64,000 bases of DNA from Fictibacillus aquaticus (GTDB lineage: Bacteria > Bacillota > Bacilli > Bacillales > Fictibacillaceae): NCBI RefSeq assembly GCF_002245695.1, contig NZ_NOII01000002.1, positions 124,001-188,000 on the forward strand, given 5' to 3'. A model generated the notes under the pieces. It did no database searches. It saw only the letters and a program-made list of their open reading frames with translations, and was not told where the DNA came from. The position numbers and the translations under genes are program-made. Positions 8,815 through 18,442 of the stretch are shown in pieces (the first letter of the stretch is position 1; every line of letters starts with the position of its first letter).

Positions 8815-9759
8815 ATGGAAGTGTTAAAGATATCCCCTAGAGGCTATTGTTACGGTGTAGTGGATGCGATGGTTCTAGCCCGGCAGGCTGCCAAGAATCC
8901 TGACTTGCCAAGACCAATATATATTTTAGGAATGATCGTCCACAATAAACATGTCACCGACGCGTTTGAAGAAGAAGGCATCATCACCTTGGACGGCACG
9001 AGCCGCCTCGATATTATACGTGAGATCGAAACAGGAACTGTCATATATACTGCTCACGGCGTTTCTCCGGAAGTCCGCAGAATCGCTCATGAAAAAGGGC
9101 TGCACGAGATTGATGCAACCTGTCCAGATGTGACCAAGACACACGACCTGATCCGGGAAAAAGAACAGCAAGGATATGAGGTTATTTACATTGGAAAAAA
9201 AGGACACCCCGAACCTGAAGGTGCCATCGGGATCGCTCCGCACATTGTTCACCTGATTGAATCTCCCGATGACATTCAATCACTGAACTTGGCATCTGAT
9301 AAAATTCTCATCACCAACCAGACGACAATGAGCCAGTGGGATGTAGCAGAGATCATCAAGCAGCTGCTCGTAAAATACCCGCATGCTGAAGTGCACAAAG
9401 AAATCTGTCTTGCAACTCAAGTCAGACAGGAAGCGGTGGCCGAGCAGGCTAAGGAATGCGATCTAGTGCTGGTCGTCGGAGATCCACGAAGCAATAACTC
9501 TAACCGTCTTGCCCAAGTTTCAGAAGAAATCGCCGGTACTCCAGCCTATCGGATCGCTGACGTATCTGAAATACAGCTCGAATGGCTTCAGAACGTAAAA
9601 AAAGTAGGCGTAACTTCTGGTGCATCCACTCCTACTCCGATTACGAAGGAAGTAATCGACTTCTTGCAGAAGTTTGACCATGAGCAGCCAGAAACGTGGC
9701 TTCGCGAGAGAAAAGTGGCTCTTGAAAAAATTCTTCCAAAAGTAAAAACTAAGCCTTAA
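8815..9759 (+). CDS. ispH: 4-hydroxy-3-methylbut-2-enyl diphosphate reductase (IspH/LytB)
   Basis: Last enzyme of the MEP isoprenoid pathway, reducing HMBPP to IPP and DMAPP with a 4Fe-4S cluster. 314 residues. The three cluster cysteines are visible in [10 protein letters not shown] (near residue 12), [12 protein letters not shown] and [11 protein letters not shown]. The TAHGVSPE and GHPEPEG histidine motifs and SGASTP are also present. The ribosome binding site GGAGAG precedes the ATG. It is transcribed alone from the promoter at 8712 and ends at a strong shared terminator. Placement next to yqfQ and yqfO matches B. subtilis. Confidence 0.96.
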   Translation: MEVLKISPRGYCYGVVDAMVLARQAAKNPDLPRPIYILGMIVHNKHVTDAFEEEGIITLDGTSRLDIIREIETGTVIYTAHGVSPEVRRIAHEKGLHEIDATCPDVTKTHDLIREKEQQGYEVIYIGKKGHPEPEGAIGIAPHIVHLIESPDDIQSLNLASDKILITNQTTMSQWDVAEIIKQLLVKYPHAEVHKEICLATQVRQEAVAEQAKECDLVLVVGDPRSNNSNRLAQVSEEIAGTPAYRIADVSEIQLEWLQNVKKVGVTSGASTPTPITKEVIDFLQKFDHEQPETWLRERKVALEKILPKVKTKP

Positions 9760-9782
9760 TCTATTGCTCGTATTAAATGAGA

Positions 9783-9818
9783 ACGCCTGACAGGTTTCAG
9801 TCTGTCAGGCGTTTTTTC
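9783..9818. terminator. Convergent terminator between ispH and yqfO
   Basis: ACGCCTGACAG (9783-9793) and CTGTCAGGCGT (9802-9812) form a perfect 11-bp stem followed by a T run. Confidence 0.9.
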
Positions 9819-9821
9819 TCT

Positions 9822-10943
9822 TTATACAAATGTAAACGGATCTGTATGAATTTCTGATACGATGACCTCTGTGGAATAATGATCTTTTTTCAGCCCTTCA
9901 TCGATCACTCGCTGAAGACCGTGTTTCATGATCTTTTCAATATTGTGACCTGCGTCAATAACAGTAAGTCCTTCTTCCATTGCATCATGCGCGTTGTGGT
10001 AATAAATATCGCCAGTAATCAGAGCATCTGCCCCTTTGCTGATGGCACCTTTAATAAACTTGTTCCCATCTCCTCCAACGACCGCTATTTTTTGAATAGG
10101 GCGGTCATGGCCTTTGACGGCGCGGACAGCTTTAAGGCTGAAGGCGTTTTTTACGTGAGCAGCCAGTTCTTCCAGGTTCATAGGCGATGGCAAGGTGCCT
10201 ATCTGGCCAATACCGAGCTTTTGACCTGGGTTGTTAACAGGATAAATGTCATAAGCCGCTTCTTCGTATGGATGTGCATTAAGCATCGCGCTTACTGCTT
10301 TATTAAGGATACTTGCAGGCAAAATGGTTTCAATTTTGACCTCTTCCACCGATTCCATAATTCCTTGTTTGCCAATAAACGGCGAAGATCCTTCAAGGGG
10401 CATGAAATTTCCTGTGCCGTTTGTTGTAAACGAACAGTGGCTATATTGTCCGATATGTCCAGCACCCGCATTTCCTAACGCTTCACGTACACGTTCAGCG
10501 TGAGAAGCAGGCACAAATACAGCGAGTTTTAGAAGTTCTTCTTCGTATGATGACTGCAGGACGGCACGATTTTGCAGCTTTAAAGCATCCGCTAGCCAGT
10601 CGTTAACCCCTCCTTCTGCCACATCCAGGTTAGTGTGAGCAGCATATACCGTAATATCATGCTGCAGCAGCTTTTGAATGGTTCTTCCTTTAGCTGTAGA
10701 CGTATCTATTCTTTTTAGAGGAATATACATAAGAGGATGATGCGCGATGATCAGATCTGCCTTTTTTTCAATCGCTTCATCTACTACTTCTTCTAAAACG
10801 TCCAGCGCAATCATAACTTTTGTTGTCTTTTTCTGTAACGTGCCAACCTGCAGCCCAATTGGATCGCCCTCATAAGCATAGCGCTTTGGGGCGAACGACT
10901 CGAGTATTGAGATGCAATGCTGTACACTCGCCCATTTTGTCAT
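9822..10943 (-). CDS. yqfO: Nif3-like dinuclear metal centre protein YqfO
   Basis: 373-residue member of the NIF3/DUF34 family, hexameric toroids with two metals per subunit. Metal-binding motifs are seen at both ends: IIAHHPLMY and AHTNLDVAEGGVNDWLA near residues 65-115, and VIDAGHNIEK in the C-terminal part. The length (about 100 residues beyond the short E. coli YbgI form) reflects the inserted PII/CutA-like domain typical of Bacillus YqfO. The start ATG overlaps the trmK stop as ATGA, implying translational coupling. The biochemical function of the family is still unsettled. Confidence 0.93.
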   Translation of the reverse strand: MTKWASVQHCISILESFAPKRYAYEGDPIGLQVGTLQKKTTKVMIALDVLEEVVDEAIEKKADLIIAHHPLMYIPLKRIDTSTAKGRTIQKLLQHDITVYAAHTNLDVAEGGVNDWLADALKLQNRAVLQSSYEEELLKLAVFVPASHAERVREALGNAGAGHIGQYSHCSFTTNGTGNFMPLEGSSPFIGKQGIMESVEEVKIETILPASILNKAVSAMLNAHPYEEAAYDIYPVNNPGQKLGIGQIGTLPSPMNLEELAAHVKNAFSLKAVRAVKGHDRPIQKIAVVGGDGNKFIKGAISKGADALITGDIYYHNAHDAMEEGLTVIDAGHNIEKIMKHGLQRVIDEGLKKDHYSTEVIVSEIHTDPFTFV

Positions 10944-11644
10944 GATAAAAGCTCCTCAGCCATCTTAATTTTATCTTGAAGTTCTTTTTTCCTTTGTTCT
11001 GTTTCAGGTGAACCGCTATTGTTCATCTGGCTTAAAATCTTTTTCCACTGATTCAGTTCACCCGTCCACTTTTCCTTGAAAACGCCGCTTCTTTCTTTTA
11101 ATAAATATGGACCGAACAGCAATTCTTTCTCTTTTTCATCCTGTGAGTATGGGCTGTTACCTGATCTTTCTGCAACAAGCACTTCATAAATCTTGCCATC
11201 CTCTTTCAAGATTTCTTCGGCCGAAAGAACCCATCCTTCCTTATCCAGCCATGCCCGCACCCATCGAGCAGCAACGTTCGGCTGCAGGATTAGTTTAGAA
11301 ACGCCTTCAAGCTTTTCTTTTCCGTTTTCTAAAATGGATGCGATGAGGATACCTCCCATTCCGCATATGGTCACCGCATGTACTTCTCCAGGTTCGATGA
11401 CCTCTAAGCCGTCTCCCTTTCTTACATCTATCATATTATCGAAGCCAAGACTCTTTACCTGTTCTTTCGCCGACATAAGCGGTCCGTCCGTTATTTCCCC
11501 AGCGACAGCAAACGGAATCTTTTTATGAATGGCCAGATAGCATGGCAGATAAGCATGATCAGAACCGATATCCGCTACTTTCATCCCTTGTTCTACATGG
11601 TTGGCCACAGCCGTCAGCCTAATTGATAAATTTTGTTCGTTCAA
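10940..11644 (-). CDS. trmK: tRNA (adenine-22-N1)-methyltransferase TrmK
   Basis: SAM-dependent enzyme, 234 residues, methylating N1 of A22 in some tRNAs. The nucleotide-binding loop is VADIGSDHAYLP near residue 25, followed by AVTICGMGG with the catalytic-region motif, and PNVAARWVRAWL. The TTG start at 11644 is chosen because GGAGG lies 7 nt upstream and the resulting MNEQNLSIRL aligns with the N-terminus of B. subtilis TrmK as I recall it. The longer frame has a non-homologous extension. Coupled to yqfO by a 4-bp overlap. Confidence 0.93.
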   Translation of the reverse strand: MNEQNLSIRLTAVANHVEQGMKVADIGSDHAYLPCYLAIHKKIPFAVAGEITDGPLMSAKEQVKSLGFDNMIDVRKGDGLEVIEPGEVHAVTICGMGGILIASILENGKEKLEGVSKLILQPNVAARWVRAWLDKEGWVLSAEEILKEDGKIYEVLVAERSGNSPYSQDEKEKELLFGPYLLKERSGVFKEKWTGELNQWKKILSQMNNSGSPETEQRKKELQDKIKMAEELLS

Positions 11645-11692
11645 GTTGCATCCTCCATCGTCTTCATTCCAATTTATTTTAACCATTATAAA

Positions 11693-11726
11693 TGAAAAAA
11701 GCCTCTTGCAGACTCACAAGAAGCTT
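11693..11726 (-). terminator. Terminator of cccA
   Basis: AAGCCTCTTG (11699-11708) and CAAGAAGCTT (11717-11726) pair, including one G-U on the minus strand, followed by T6. Confidence 0.75.
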
Positions 11727-11733
11727 TTGTCGA

Positions 11734-12078
11734 TTATTTTTTCTCAGCAAGCCATTCAGTGATGATTTTTGCCTCTTCACCTTTTACTACACCAGCAGGC
11801 ATTCCTGAACCTTTACCGTTGCGGATGATATCAGCGATTTGCGCCTTGTCATACTTTCCGCCGATCTTGTCAAGAGCAGGCCCAGCTCCGCCTTCTAGGT
11901 TTTGTCCGTGGCATGACGAGCAGTTTTGTTTGAAGATCGCTTCTGGGTCCATTGCAGCCTGTTCTTTATCCTTTTTCGCCTGATCTGCATTATGGATACC
12001 GATGGATGACAAAGTAATAATCAAAATAATTCCAATCACACCGATAATTGAAAATGGCAAAAGTGGATTACGTTTCAT
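11734..12078 (-). CDS. cccA: Membrane-anchored cytochrome c-550 (CccA)
   Basis: Small c-type cytochrome, 114 residues. An uncleaved N-terminal membrane anchor ([20 protein letters not shown]) is followed by a charged linker and one haem domain. Haem is attached through CSSCH near residue 57 and the distal ligand is probably the Met in GKGSGMPAG. It acts on the outer face of the membrane as an electron carrier. The ATG at 12078 has AAGGAGG upstream, and the longer frame starting at 12132 adds a non-homologous leader. It lies downstream of sigA, as in B. subtilis, but here an acyl-CoA gene pair separates the two. Confidence 0.92.
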   Translation of the reverse strand: MKRNPLLPFSIIGVIGIILIITLSSIGIHNADQAKKDKEQAAMDPEAIFKQNCSSCHGQNLEGGAGPALDKIGGKYDKAQIADIIRNGKGSGMPAGVVKGEEAKIITEWLAEKK

Positions 12079-12296
12079 GAAATGACTTCCTCCTTCTTCT
12101 GTTCCCGCATTTGTTGTCTTAATAGCAAACATTATGTAAGTGCTAACAATCCATTTCTTATTTTACTTTAAAAAAAGTTGGAAGAAAAGGGGGAAGTAAA
12201 CTTTTCATCATTTATTCATAATCATCGTGCGGTTTTATTCTGCCAGAATATATGCTCCGTCATTATTCTTCAGGTGTATCTGTCTTACAGCACGAA

Positions 12297-12325
12297 TAAA
12301 ACCGCGCATGAAGCGCGGTTTTATT
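12297..12325 (-). terminator. Terminator of the acyl-CoA synthetase gene
   Basis: Hairpin AAAACCGCGC / GCGCGGTTTT around 12298-12322, T-rich at the minus-strand 3' side. A further inverted copy of the same arm lies at 12227-12240. Confidence 0.75.
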
Positions 12326-13941
12326 TAGACCTTCTGTCCCTCCGAAAAGCTGTGCACTGCCTGTTCTCTGAGTTTATATTTTTGAATTTTACCCGATGCT
12401 GTCATCGGATAATTCTCTACAAAAAGGATATGTTCAGGAATTTTATGGCGGGAAATTTTGCCTCTGCAATAGCTGACCAGTTCCTCTTTTGTCAGTTTCA
12501 TGTTTTCTTTAAGTTTGATGCATGCTGCTACTCTTTCGCCGAATTTTTCATCTGGCACACCGATAACTTGCACATCCATTACAGCTGGATGTGAATACAG
12601 GAACTCTTCGATCTCTCTTGGATAAACATTTTCTCCGCCTCTGATAATCATATCTTTCAAACGGCCTGTGATTCTGATATAACCCTCTTCATCCATTGTC
12701 GCAAGATCGCCCGTATGCAGCCATCCGCCATCATCTATGGCTTCAGCAGTAGCTTCAGGCATATTGTAGTAGCCCTTCATCACATGATAGCCTCTCGTGC
12801 ATAGTTCTCCTTGGGAATTAGGCGGTACTTCATTTCCGGTTGATGGGTCAACAATTTTCACTTCAACCTGAGGGTGTTTCTTCCCGACAGTTTCCACTTT
12901 ACGCTCAAGTGTATCTGTTGTAGTAGTCTGGGTGATAACGGGAGATGCTTCAGTCTGACCGTAGGCGATTGTCACTTCATTCATTCCCATATCGCTGATG
13001 ACTTTCTTCATCACCTCGACCGGACATGGCGAACCCGCCATAATACCTGTTCGAAGTGACGATAAATCAAAGTCTGCAAAACGCGGGTGGTTGAGTTCCG
13101 CGATGAACATGGTAGGAACACCGTGGAGCGCTGTGCATTTTTCCACTTCGACTGTTTCTAGCACTTCAAGCGGATCGAACTGGACGAGCGGCACCATCTT
13201 TGCCCCGACAGAGACTGCTGCCAGAACGCCAAGCACACATCCGAAACAATGAAAAAATGGCACAGGAATACAGAGGGTGTCTTCATTTGTAAGGTTCATA
13301 GCGGCCGCGATCTGTCTGGCATTATTCACGATATTTCGATGTGTCAGCATAACACCCTTCGGAAACCCTGTCGTTCCCGAAGTATACTGCATGTTGATGA
13401 CTTCATCACACGAGAGTGACATCTCTATTTGTTCAAGTTCGCTGTCTTCGATTCTATTCCCGGATTCGAGCATTTCTTCCCAGCTGCTGTATACAGAGTT
13501 ATGGAAATCCAAGGCGACAAAATGCTTCAGTTTAGGAAACCTCTTCAAATCTTTTCTTATGCCGTCAATGATGGTCTTATACGATGTATCACGAAATGAT
13601 TCAATGAAAAAGATTGCCTTTGAATCAGACTGTTTGAGCAAGTATTCCAGTTCTGCGCTCTGATAGTTGGTATTGACTGTTACGAGAACTGCGCCAGCCC
13701 TCGCCGAAGCAAATTGAAGGATAAGCCATTCTGGCACATTGGTCGCCCATACCGCAATATGATCTCCCTTTTCTATCCCCATAGCGATCAGCCCTTTAGC
13801 TGCCTTTGCCGTCAAATCCCAGAACTCCTCATATGTCCAGCGGATGCCAAGCGAGCTGTACACGGCCGCTTCCTGGTCCTTAAAAGTCATGGCCTGCTGT
13901 CTCAAGCATTCTCCCACCGTCACTTCCATCAAATCCGCCAA
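12325..13941 (-). CDS. Acyl-CoA synthetase (AMP-forming), YngI-like
   Basis: Acyl-adenylate-forming ligase, 538 residues, expected to activate a carboxylic acid to its CoA thioester. ANL-family motifs in order: P-loop YTSGTTGFPKG, YGQTEASP, TGDLA, GRLKDMIIRGGENVYPREIE and the catalytic Lys in PMTASGKIQK near the C-terminus. The acyl-CoA dehydrogenase gene lies 26 bp upstream, and this ligase/dehydrogenase pairing resembles B. subtilis yngI-yngJ. Medium, long or branched substrates are possible and the sequence does not decide. The upstream cre site suggests carbon catabolite repression of the pair. Confidence 0.9.
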   Translation of the reverse strand: MADLMEVTVGECLRQQAMTFKDQEAAVYSSLGIRWTYEEFWDLTAKAAKGLIAMGIEKGDHIAVWATNVPEWLILQFASARAGAVLVTVNTNYQSAELEYLLKQSDSKAIFFIESFRDTSYKTIIDGIRKDLKRFPKLKHFVALDFHNSVYSSWEEMLESGNRIEDSELEQIEMSLSCDEVINMQYTSGTTGFPKGVMLTHRNIVNNARQIAAAMNLTNEDTLCIPVPFFHCFGCVLGVLAAVSVGAKMVPLVQFDPLEVLETVEVEKCTALHGVPTMFIAELNHPRFADFDLSSLRTGIMAGSPCPVEVMKKVISDMGMNEVTIAYGQTEASPVITQTTTTDTLERKVETVGKKHPQVEVKIVDPSTGNEVPPNSQGELCTRGYHVMKGYYNMPEATAEAIDDGGWLHTGDLATMDEEGYIRITGRLKDMIIRGGENVYPREIEEFLYSHPAVMDVQVIGVPDEKFGERVAACIKLKENMKLTKEELVSYCRGKISRHKIPEHILFVENYPMTASGKIQKYKLREQAVHSFSEGQKV

Positions 13942-13967
13942 AACGACACCCCCATCATTTTTTGAAT

Positions 13968-15107
13968 TTAACAGCCAATCTCACGCGCGATGACGATGCG
14001 CTGCACTTCAGATGTGCCTTCTCCGATTTCAAGAAGCTTTGCATCACGGAAATAACGTTCAACATGATAATCTCTCATATAACCGTTACCGCCGTGAATC
14101 TGTACAGACTCTGAACAAATTTGCATACATGCTTCAGAAGCATATAATTTAGCCATCGAAGCTTCTTTAGAGAACTTTTTCCCTTGATCCTTCAGCCACG
14201 CTGCTTTATAGACCATCAGCCTTGCCAGCTCAATTTTCATCGCCATGTCAGCAAGCTTAAACTGGATAGCCTGGAATTTAGAGATGGATCGCCCGAACTG
14301 CTTTCTCTCATGAGCATAAGAAAGCGCCTTCTCGTAGGCAGCCTGTGCTATTCCTACAGCCATCGCGCCGATACCGATACGGCCTCCGTCAAGAGTTACG
14401 AGGAATTGCTTGAATCCTTCTCCTTTTTTGCCTAAAAGGTTTTCATATGGAACCGCTACATCCTCTAAAACTAGCTCAGTCGTGTTGGAAGAATGAAGTC
14501 CCATTTTTTCATAGTTATCGATGACTTTAAAGCCAGATGCATCCGTCGGAACAATGATCGCAGAAATTTCTTTATCCTGCCCGCTCCTGCCCGTAACGGC
14601 TGTAAGGGCAAGATGCTTAGCATAACTGGCATTCGTGATGTAGCACTTGCTTCCATTGATTAGCCATTCTCCGTCACGCTCTGCTGCTGTTGTTTCAGTT
14701 CCTCCTGCATCAGAACCTGCTCCAGGCTCAGTTAGACCGAACGCCCCCATAGACTCACCAGTACAAATCGGAACAAGATACTTTTCTTTCTGTTCTTTTG
14801 TGCCGAATAAATTAATCGGCGCACCGCCAAGCGAGACGTGCGCTGAATAAGTGATTCCTGTTGAACCGCATGCACGGCTGAGTTCTTCTACAGCTATCGC
14901 AAAACTCATCGTATCTGCTCCGGCTCCCCCATACTCTTCCGGAAACGGCAGCCCCATCATCCCCAGCTTTGAGAGCTTTTCGAAAATCTCTTTAGGAAAG
15001 CGCTTCTCTTTATCCCTCTGCTCCGCACCTGGAGCCACTTCTTCCTCTGCAAATTCTCTGATCATTTTTTGAATCATCGTTTGTTCTTCTGTCAATGTAA
15101 AGTTCAT
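13968..15107 (-). CDS. Acyl-CoA dehydrogenase
   Basis: FAD flavoenzyme, 379 residues, introducing the alpha-beta double bond into acyl-CoA. Family signatures: [16 protein letters not shown] near residue 125, [49 protein letters not shown]. The catalytic Glu is in LEIGEGTSE near the C-terminus, the short-chain/butyryl-type position. It is first in a two-gene operon with the acyl-CoA ligase, driven by the sigma-A promoter at 15160-15189 and overlapped by a perfect cre sequence. A role in fatty or branched-chain acid breakdown is inferred. Confidence 0.93.
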   Translation of the reverse strand: MNFTLTEEQTMIQKMIREFAEEEVAPGAEQRDKEKRFPKEIFEKLSKLGMMGLPFPEEYGGAGADTMSFAIAVEELSRACGSTGITYSAHVSLGGAPINLFGTKEQKEKYLVPICTGESMGAFGLTEPGAGSDAGGTETTAAERDGEWLINGSKCYITNASYAKHLALTAVTGRSGQDKEISAIIVPTDASGFKVIDNYEKMGLHSSNTTELVLEDVAVPYENLLGKKGEGFKQFLVTLDGGRIGIGAMAVGIAQAAYEKALSYAHERKQFGRSISKFQAIQFKLADMAMKIELARLMVYKAAWLKDQGKKFSKEASMAKLYASEACMQICSESVQIHGGNGYMRDYHVERYFRDAKLLEIGEGTSEVQRIVIAREIGC

Positions 15108-15138
15108 CGCTGTTAACCCACCTTTGTCTGCTTCATTT

Positions 15139-15154
15139 TTGTATCCGCTTTCAT
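15139..15154 (-). promoter_or_regulatory. CcpA cre operator
   Basis: The minus strand reads ATGAAAGCGGATACAA, matching all fixed positions of the cre consensus WTGNAANCGNWNNCAW. It begins at about +1 of the acyl-CoA dehydrogenase promoter, so CcpA binding should block initiation. Confidence 0.7.
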
Positions 15155-15159
15155 ATATA

Positions 15160-15189
15160 ATTATAGATACACGAGACTAATTTTTACAA
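15160..15189 (-). promoter_or_regulatory. Sigma-A promoter of the acyl-CoA dehydrogenase-ligase operon
   Basis: Minus strand -35 TTGTAA (15184-15189), 18-bp spacer, -10 TATAAT (15160-15165). Confidence 0.7.
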
Positions 15190-15349
15190 GATTAAAACTA
15201 TTTATTCCTTTCTGACTTCTTATCCAGCCACCCTCTGTGATATATTACTTTTAATACAAAATAAAAAAACGCTGTTTGCATTAAAACTGGATAATAAGTA
15301 AAATAAAGTAAATGACGGCAAATCGAGTTTTTGCTATAAAAAACAAAAT

Positions 15350-15375
15350 AAAAAAGCCTGCCGGAACCGGCAGGC
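15350..15375 (-). terminator. Terminator of the sigA operon
   Basis: GCCTGCCGG and CCGGCAGGC form a perfect 9-bp stem with a 2-nt loop, followed on the minus strand by a T run. Confidence 0.9.
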
Positions 15376-15394
15376 CTCTGCATAGCAAATATTT

Positions 15395-16528
15395 TTATTC
15401 TAAAAAGTCTTTTAAACGTTTGCTGCGGCTTGGATGGCGCAGTTTTCTGAGGGCTTTTGCTTCTATCTGACGGATACGCTCGCGGGTGACGCCGAAGACT
15501 TTCCCGACTTCCTCCAGTGTACGCGTCCGCCCGTCATCAAGTCCGAAACGCAGACGGAGAACATTTTCCTCACGGTCTGTCAGTGTATCAAGTACATCTT
15601 CCAGCTGTTCTTTAAGCAGTTCATAAGCAGCAGCTTCAGAAGGGGCAAGAGCGTCCTGGTCTTCAATAAAATCACCAAGATGAGAATCGTCTTCTTCCCC
15701 AATTGGAGTTTCCAAAGAAACTGGCTCTTGTGCAATCTTCAGGATTTCCCTGACTTTATCCGGCGTGAGCTCCATCTCTGCACCGATCTCTTCTGGAGAA
15801 GGCTCTCTTCCTAAGTCTTGCAGAAGCTGGCGCTGAACACGAATCAGCTTGTTGATCGTCTCTACCATGTGAACCGGTATACGAATCGTACGAGCCTGAT
15901 CGGCAATCGCACGAGTGATAGCCTGGCGGATCCACCATGTTGCATATGTGCTGAACTTGAATCCTTTGCGGTAATCAAATTTTTCTACCGCTTTAATGAG
16001 ACCCATGTTACCTTCTTGAATCAGATCAAGAAACAGCATTCCACGTCCGACATAGCGCTTTGCAATACTTACTACGAGACGTAAGTTTGCTTCAGCGAGC
16101 CTTCTTTTCGCTTCTTCGTCACCATCTTCAATCCGGTTAGCAAGCTCAATTTCTTCCTCAGCAGATAGCAGGTCTACTCGCCCGATTTCCTTAAGATACA
16201 TCCGTACAGGGTCGTTAATCTTTACCCCTGGAGGAACGCTGAGGTCGTTCAGATCGAATTCCTCTTCTTCTTTTCCGATGACAAATTTAGGATCTTCATC
16301 TTCGTCATCATCAGAATCGGTCTCATCATTAACTTCTACACCTTGCTCTTCAAGGTAATGGAAAAACTCATCCATCTGTTCAGAATCCTGATCAAACGGG
16401 GCAAGTTTATTCGTGATTTCCTTAAATGTTAAGCCGCCTCTTTTTTTACCTGCTTCAACTAACTGTTCTTTAACTTGATCGATGGTTAATTCGCCTTCCG
16501 CCGCCTGACGGTTTGGTTTTTCAGCCAT
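15395..16528 (-). CDS. sigA: RNA polymerase primary sigma factor SigA
   Basis: Housekeeping sigma-70 factor, 377 residues. An N-terminal region 1.1-like helical part and an acidic stretch ([10 protein letters not shown]) precede region 1.2 [11 protein letters not shown] and regions 2.1-2.4, with [30 protein letters not shown] and [13 protein letters not shown]. Region 3 and the region 4.2 helix-turn-helix ([20 protein letters not shown]) follow. Start at 16528 (MAEKPNRQ) with GGAGGGG upstream. It follows dnaG by about 40 bp in the classic yqxD-dnaG-sigA macromolecular synthesis operon. Confidence 0.98.
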   Translation of the reverse strand: MAEKPNRQAAEGELTIDQVKEQLVEAGKKRGGLTFKEITNKLAPFDQDSEQMDEFFHYLEEQGVEVNDETDSDDDEDEDPKFVIGKEEEEFDLNDLSVPPGVKINDPVRMYLKEIGRVDLLSAEEEIELANRIEDGDEEAKRRLAEANLRLVVSIAKRYVGRGMLFLDLIQEGNMGLIKAVEKFDYRKGFKFSTYATWWIRQAITRAIADQARTIRIPVHMVETINKLIRVQRQLLQDLGREPSPEEIGAEMELTPDKVREILKIAQEPVSLETPIGEEDDSHLGDFIEDQDALAPSEAAAYELLKEQLEDVLDTLTDREENVLRLRFGLDDGRTRTLEEVGKVFGVTRERIRQIEAKALRKLRHPSRSKRLKDFLE

Positions 16529-16570
16529 TCGATCCCCTCCTTCCACTGCATCGCAAAAAGCTGAAACGCT

Positions 16571-18373
16571 CTATAATAATTTTTTGAGTTCAAGAATTTC
16601 TACTGCAATCCTGGCGGCACCGGCCCAATCCTGCTGCCGTTCCGCTTCTTTTCTCCGGCTTTCCATTTCCTGAACCTTTACATGTAAAGGATAGGAAGAA
16701 ACTCTTTTAATATAATCATAAAATGCTTGATCACTCATTTCATCGCTGATGGTCAGCATGGCCAATTCTGTCACGATTTTTCTGAGTTTCTCATCATGCA
16801 CTCTCTGCACGAACAGCCCGATGTCAGGAGCATGGCCTTCCTCGTAAAAAGCATACAGATAGGCAGCCAGTGCCTGATGCTCTTCAAGGTTGAACCCCTC
16901 TTCAAGCTCCTCTTGAATCCTTTGGGCATATTCCGCGCTTTTAAGCATGTATGCCAAGAGCATACGTTCAGCGTTATGGTGTTTTGGCAGCAGCGGCTTC
17001 TGCATAAGGGTCTGTACTTTAAATTTATTATCCCTGTTTTTAGGGCTGCTATCCTGCTGCTTTTTAAACTGCCGCTGCATTTGACCTTGCTGCTGCTTAA
17101 GCGCGTCGAGAGAAAGGTTAAATTCAGATGCTATCTGACGGAGATAATGGTCCCGTTCAACCGCCTTAGGCAGCGCGGATATCTCCTTAATGATTTCTTC
17201 GATATAGAGCATCCGTTCTCCTTCATCCCGGAGATTTTTGCCCCTTCGATAATATCGAATCTTAAATCCCATAACCGTCATGCTCGCCCCTATTATATCC
17301 GTGACAAATTTGTCAGAGCCATATTTCTGGATATAGTCATCAGGATCCATCCCATCGGGCATTTGTGCGATCTTCACCGCACAGTCTGCTTTTTCGAGGA
17401 TTTGAGAAGCACGAAAAGCGGCTTCTACACCAGCGCGATCAGAATCATAGCATATTGTGACTGTTTGAGCATTCCGTTTTAAAACTGCTGCCTGTTCTTC
17501 GGTCAATGATGTACCGAGTGTGGCCACTCCGTTCAGCACTCCCGCCCGATATGCAGCGATCGTATCAACATAGCCTTCAAAAACAACAGCATGCTGAGTC
17601 TTTCTGATTTCCGGCCGGGCGGCATGCAGGTTATAAAGGTTTTTGCCCTTTTGAAAGATTTTTGTTTCCGGGCTGTTTAAATATTTCGGCTCATCATCGC
17701 CAAGAACCCTTCCGCCAAACGCGATAACTGTGCCGTTACGGTCATGGATCGGAAACATGATTCTGTCTCGGAACCTGTCAAAATGCTTTCCGTCAAACTG
17801 TCTTTTTGCCAGCAATCCAGCCTGTTCAGCAAGCAGCAGAGATTGCTCCCGTTTTTGCAGAAAAGATACCGCAGTATCCCACGCAGGAGGAGCATACCCG
17901 ATCTGAAATCTGGTAATCACGTCCTCTGTAAAGCCGCGCTTGACCAAATATTCGAGTGCCTGTTTCCCATGAGCCGTTTTCGTGAGCAGATGGTGGTAGA
18001 GCTTAGACAGCAGTTCGTGAATGCCAGCCATCTCTTTCTTCTCATCTTTCTGTCCATTTCTCTCGGTGCGGCTTGCTGCGTTCGGGAGTTCTATCCCCGT
18101 TTTCTGGGCAAGCTGTGAAACAGCCTCGATAAATGTATACCCTTCTATGTTCATTAGAAACGAATAAACGTTTCCTCCAGATCCGCATCCAAAGCAATGA
18201 TAAATCTGTTTGTCGGGCGAGACTGAAAAAGATGGCGATTTTTCACCATGAAAGGGGCAAAGGCCAAAGTAATTCCGGCCCTGCTTCTTTAAAGAGACAT
18301 ATTCGCTCACGACATCAACAATGTCATTCGAAGTCCTAATTTGTTCAATCGTTTCTTCAGGTATTCGTTCCAA
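16571..18373 (-). CDS. dnaG: DNA primase DnaG
   Basis: Primase that lays RNA primers at the replication fork, about 600 residues. Visible: the CHC2 zinc finger (CPFHGEKSPSF through HCFGCGSGG), the catalytic core with VAFGGR-like loop VIAFGGRVLG, TOPRIM motifs FEGYVDTIAAYRAG and DSDRAG, and a C-terminal helicase-interaction domain. A TTG start at 18373 (MERIPEETIEQ) with GGTGA 5 nt upstream resembles other DnaG N-termini. A GTG at 18382 is an alternative. The open frame runs up to 18454, but a near-perfect promoter at 18414-18442 starts transcription inside that extension, so the long form is unlikely. Confidence 0.95.
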   Translation of the reverse strand: MERIPEETIEQIRTSNDIVDVVSEYVSLKKQGRNYFGLCPFHGEKSPSFSVSPDKQIYHCFGCGSGGNVYSFLMNIEGYTFIEAVSQLAQKTGIELPNAASRTERNGQKDEKKEMAGIHELLSKLYHHLLTKTAHGKQALEYLVKRGFTEDVITRFQIGYAPPAWDTAVSFLQKREQSLLLAEQAGLLAKRQFDGKHFDRFRDRIMFPIHDRNGTVIAFGGRVLGDDEPKYLNSPETKIFQKGKNLYNLHAARPEIRKTQHAVVFEGYVDTIAAYRAGVLNGVATLGTSLTEEQAAVLKRNAQTVTICYDSDRAGVEAAFRASQILEKADCAVKIAQMPDGMDPDDYIQKYGSDKFVTDIIGASMTVMGFKIRYYRRGKNLRDEGERMLYIEEIIKEISALPKAVERDHYLRQIASEFNLSLDALKQQQGQMQRQFKKQQDSSPKNRDNKFKVQTLMQKPLLPKHHNAERMLLAYMLKSAEYAQRIQEELEEGFNLEEHQALAAYLYAFYEEGHAPDIGLFVQRVHDEKLRKIVTELAMLTISDEMSDQAFYDYIKRVSSYPLHVKVQEMESRRKEAERQQDWAGAARIAVEILELKKLL

Positions 18374-18413
18374 TGTTTTCACCGCTAACTCGCTTCTTCT
18401 TCTTTTCTGACAG

Positions 18414-18442
18414 CTTATAAGAATTCGTGCTTCAGCTGTCAA
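18414..18442 (-). promoter_or_regulatory. Sigma-A promoter of dnaG-sigA
   Basis: Minus strand TTGACA (18437-18442), 17-bp spacer, TATAAG (18414-18419). The -35 region overlaps the yqxD stop region, giving dnaG and sigA a promoter independent of yqxD. Confidence 0.7.

Noticed and set aside
12178-12594. 138-codon plus-strand open frame
   Set aside because: It lies antisense to the acyl-CoA synthetase and its terminator, with no family motif. The amino acid make-up is that of a shadow frame.
16727-17482. 251-codon plus-strand open frame inside dnaG
   Set aside because: Antisense shadow of a clearly recognised DnaG, with no ribosome binding site or known motif.
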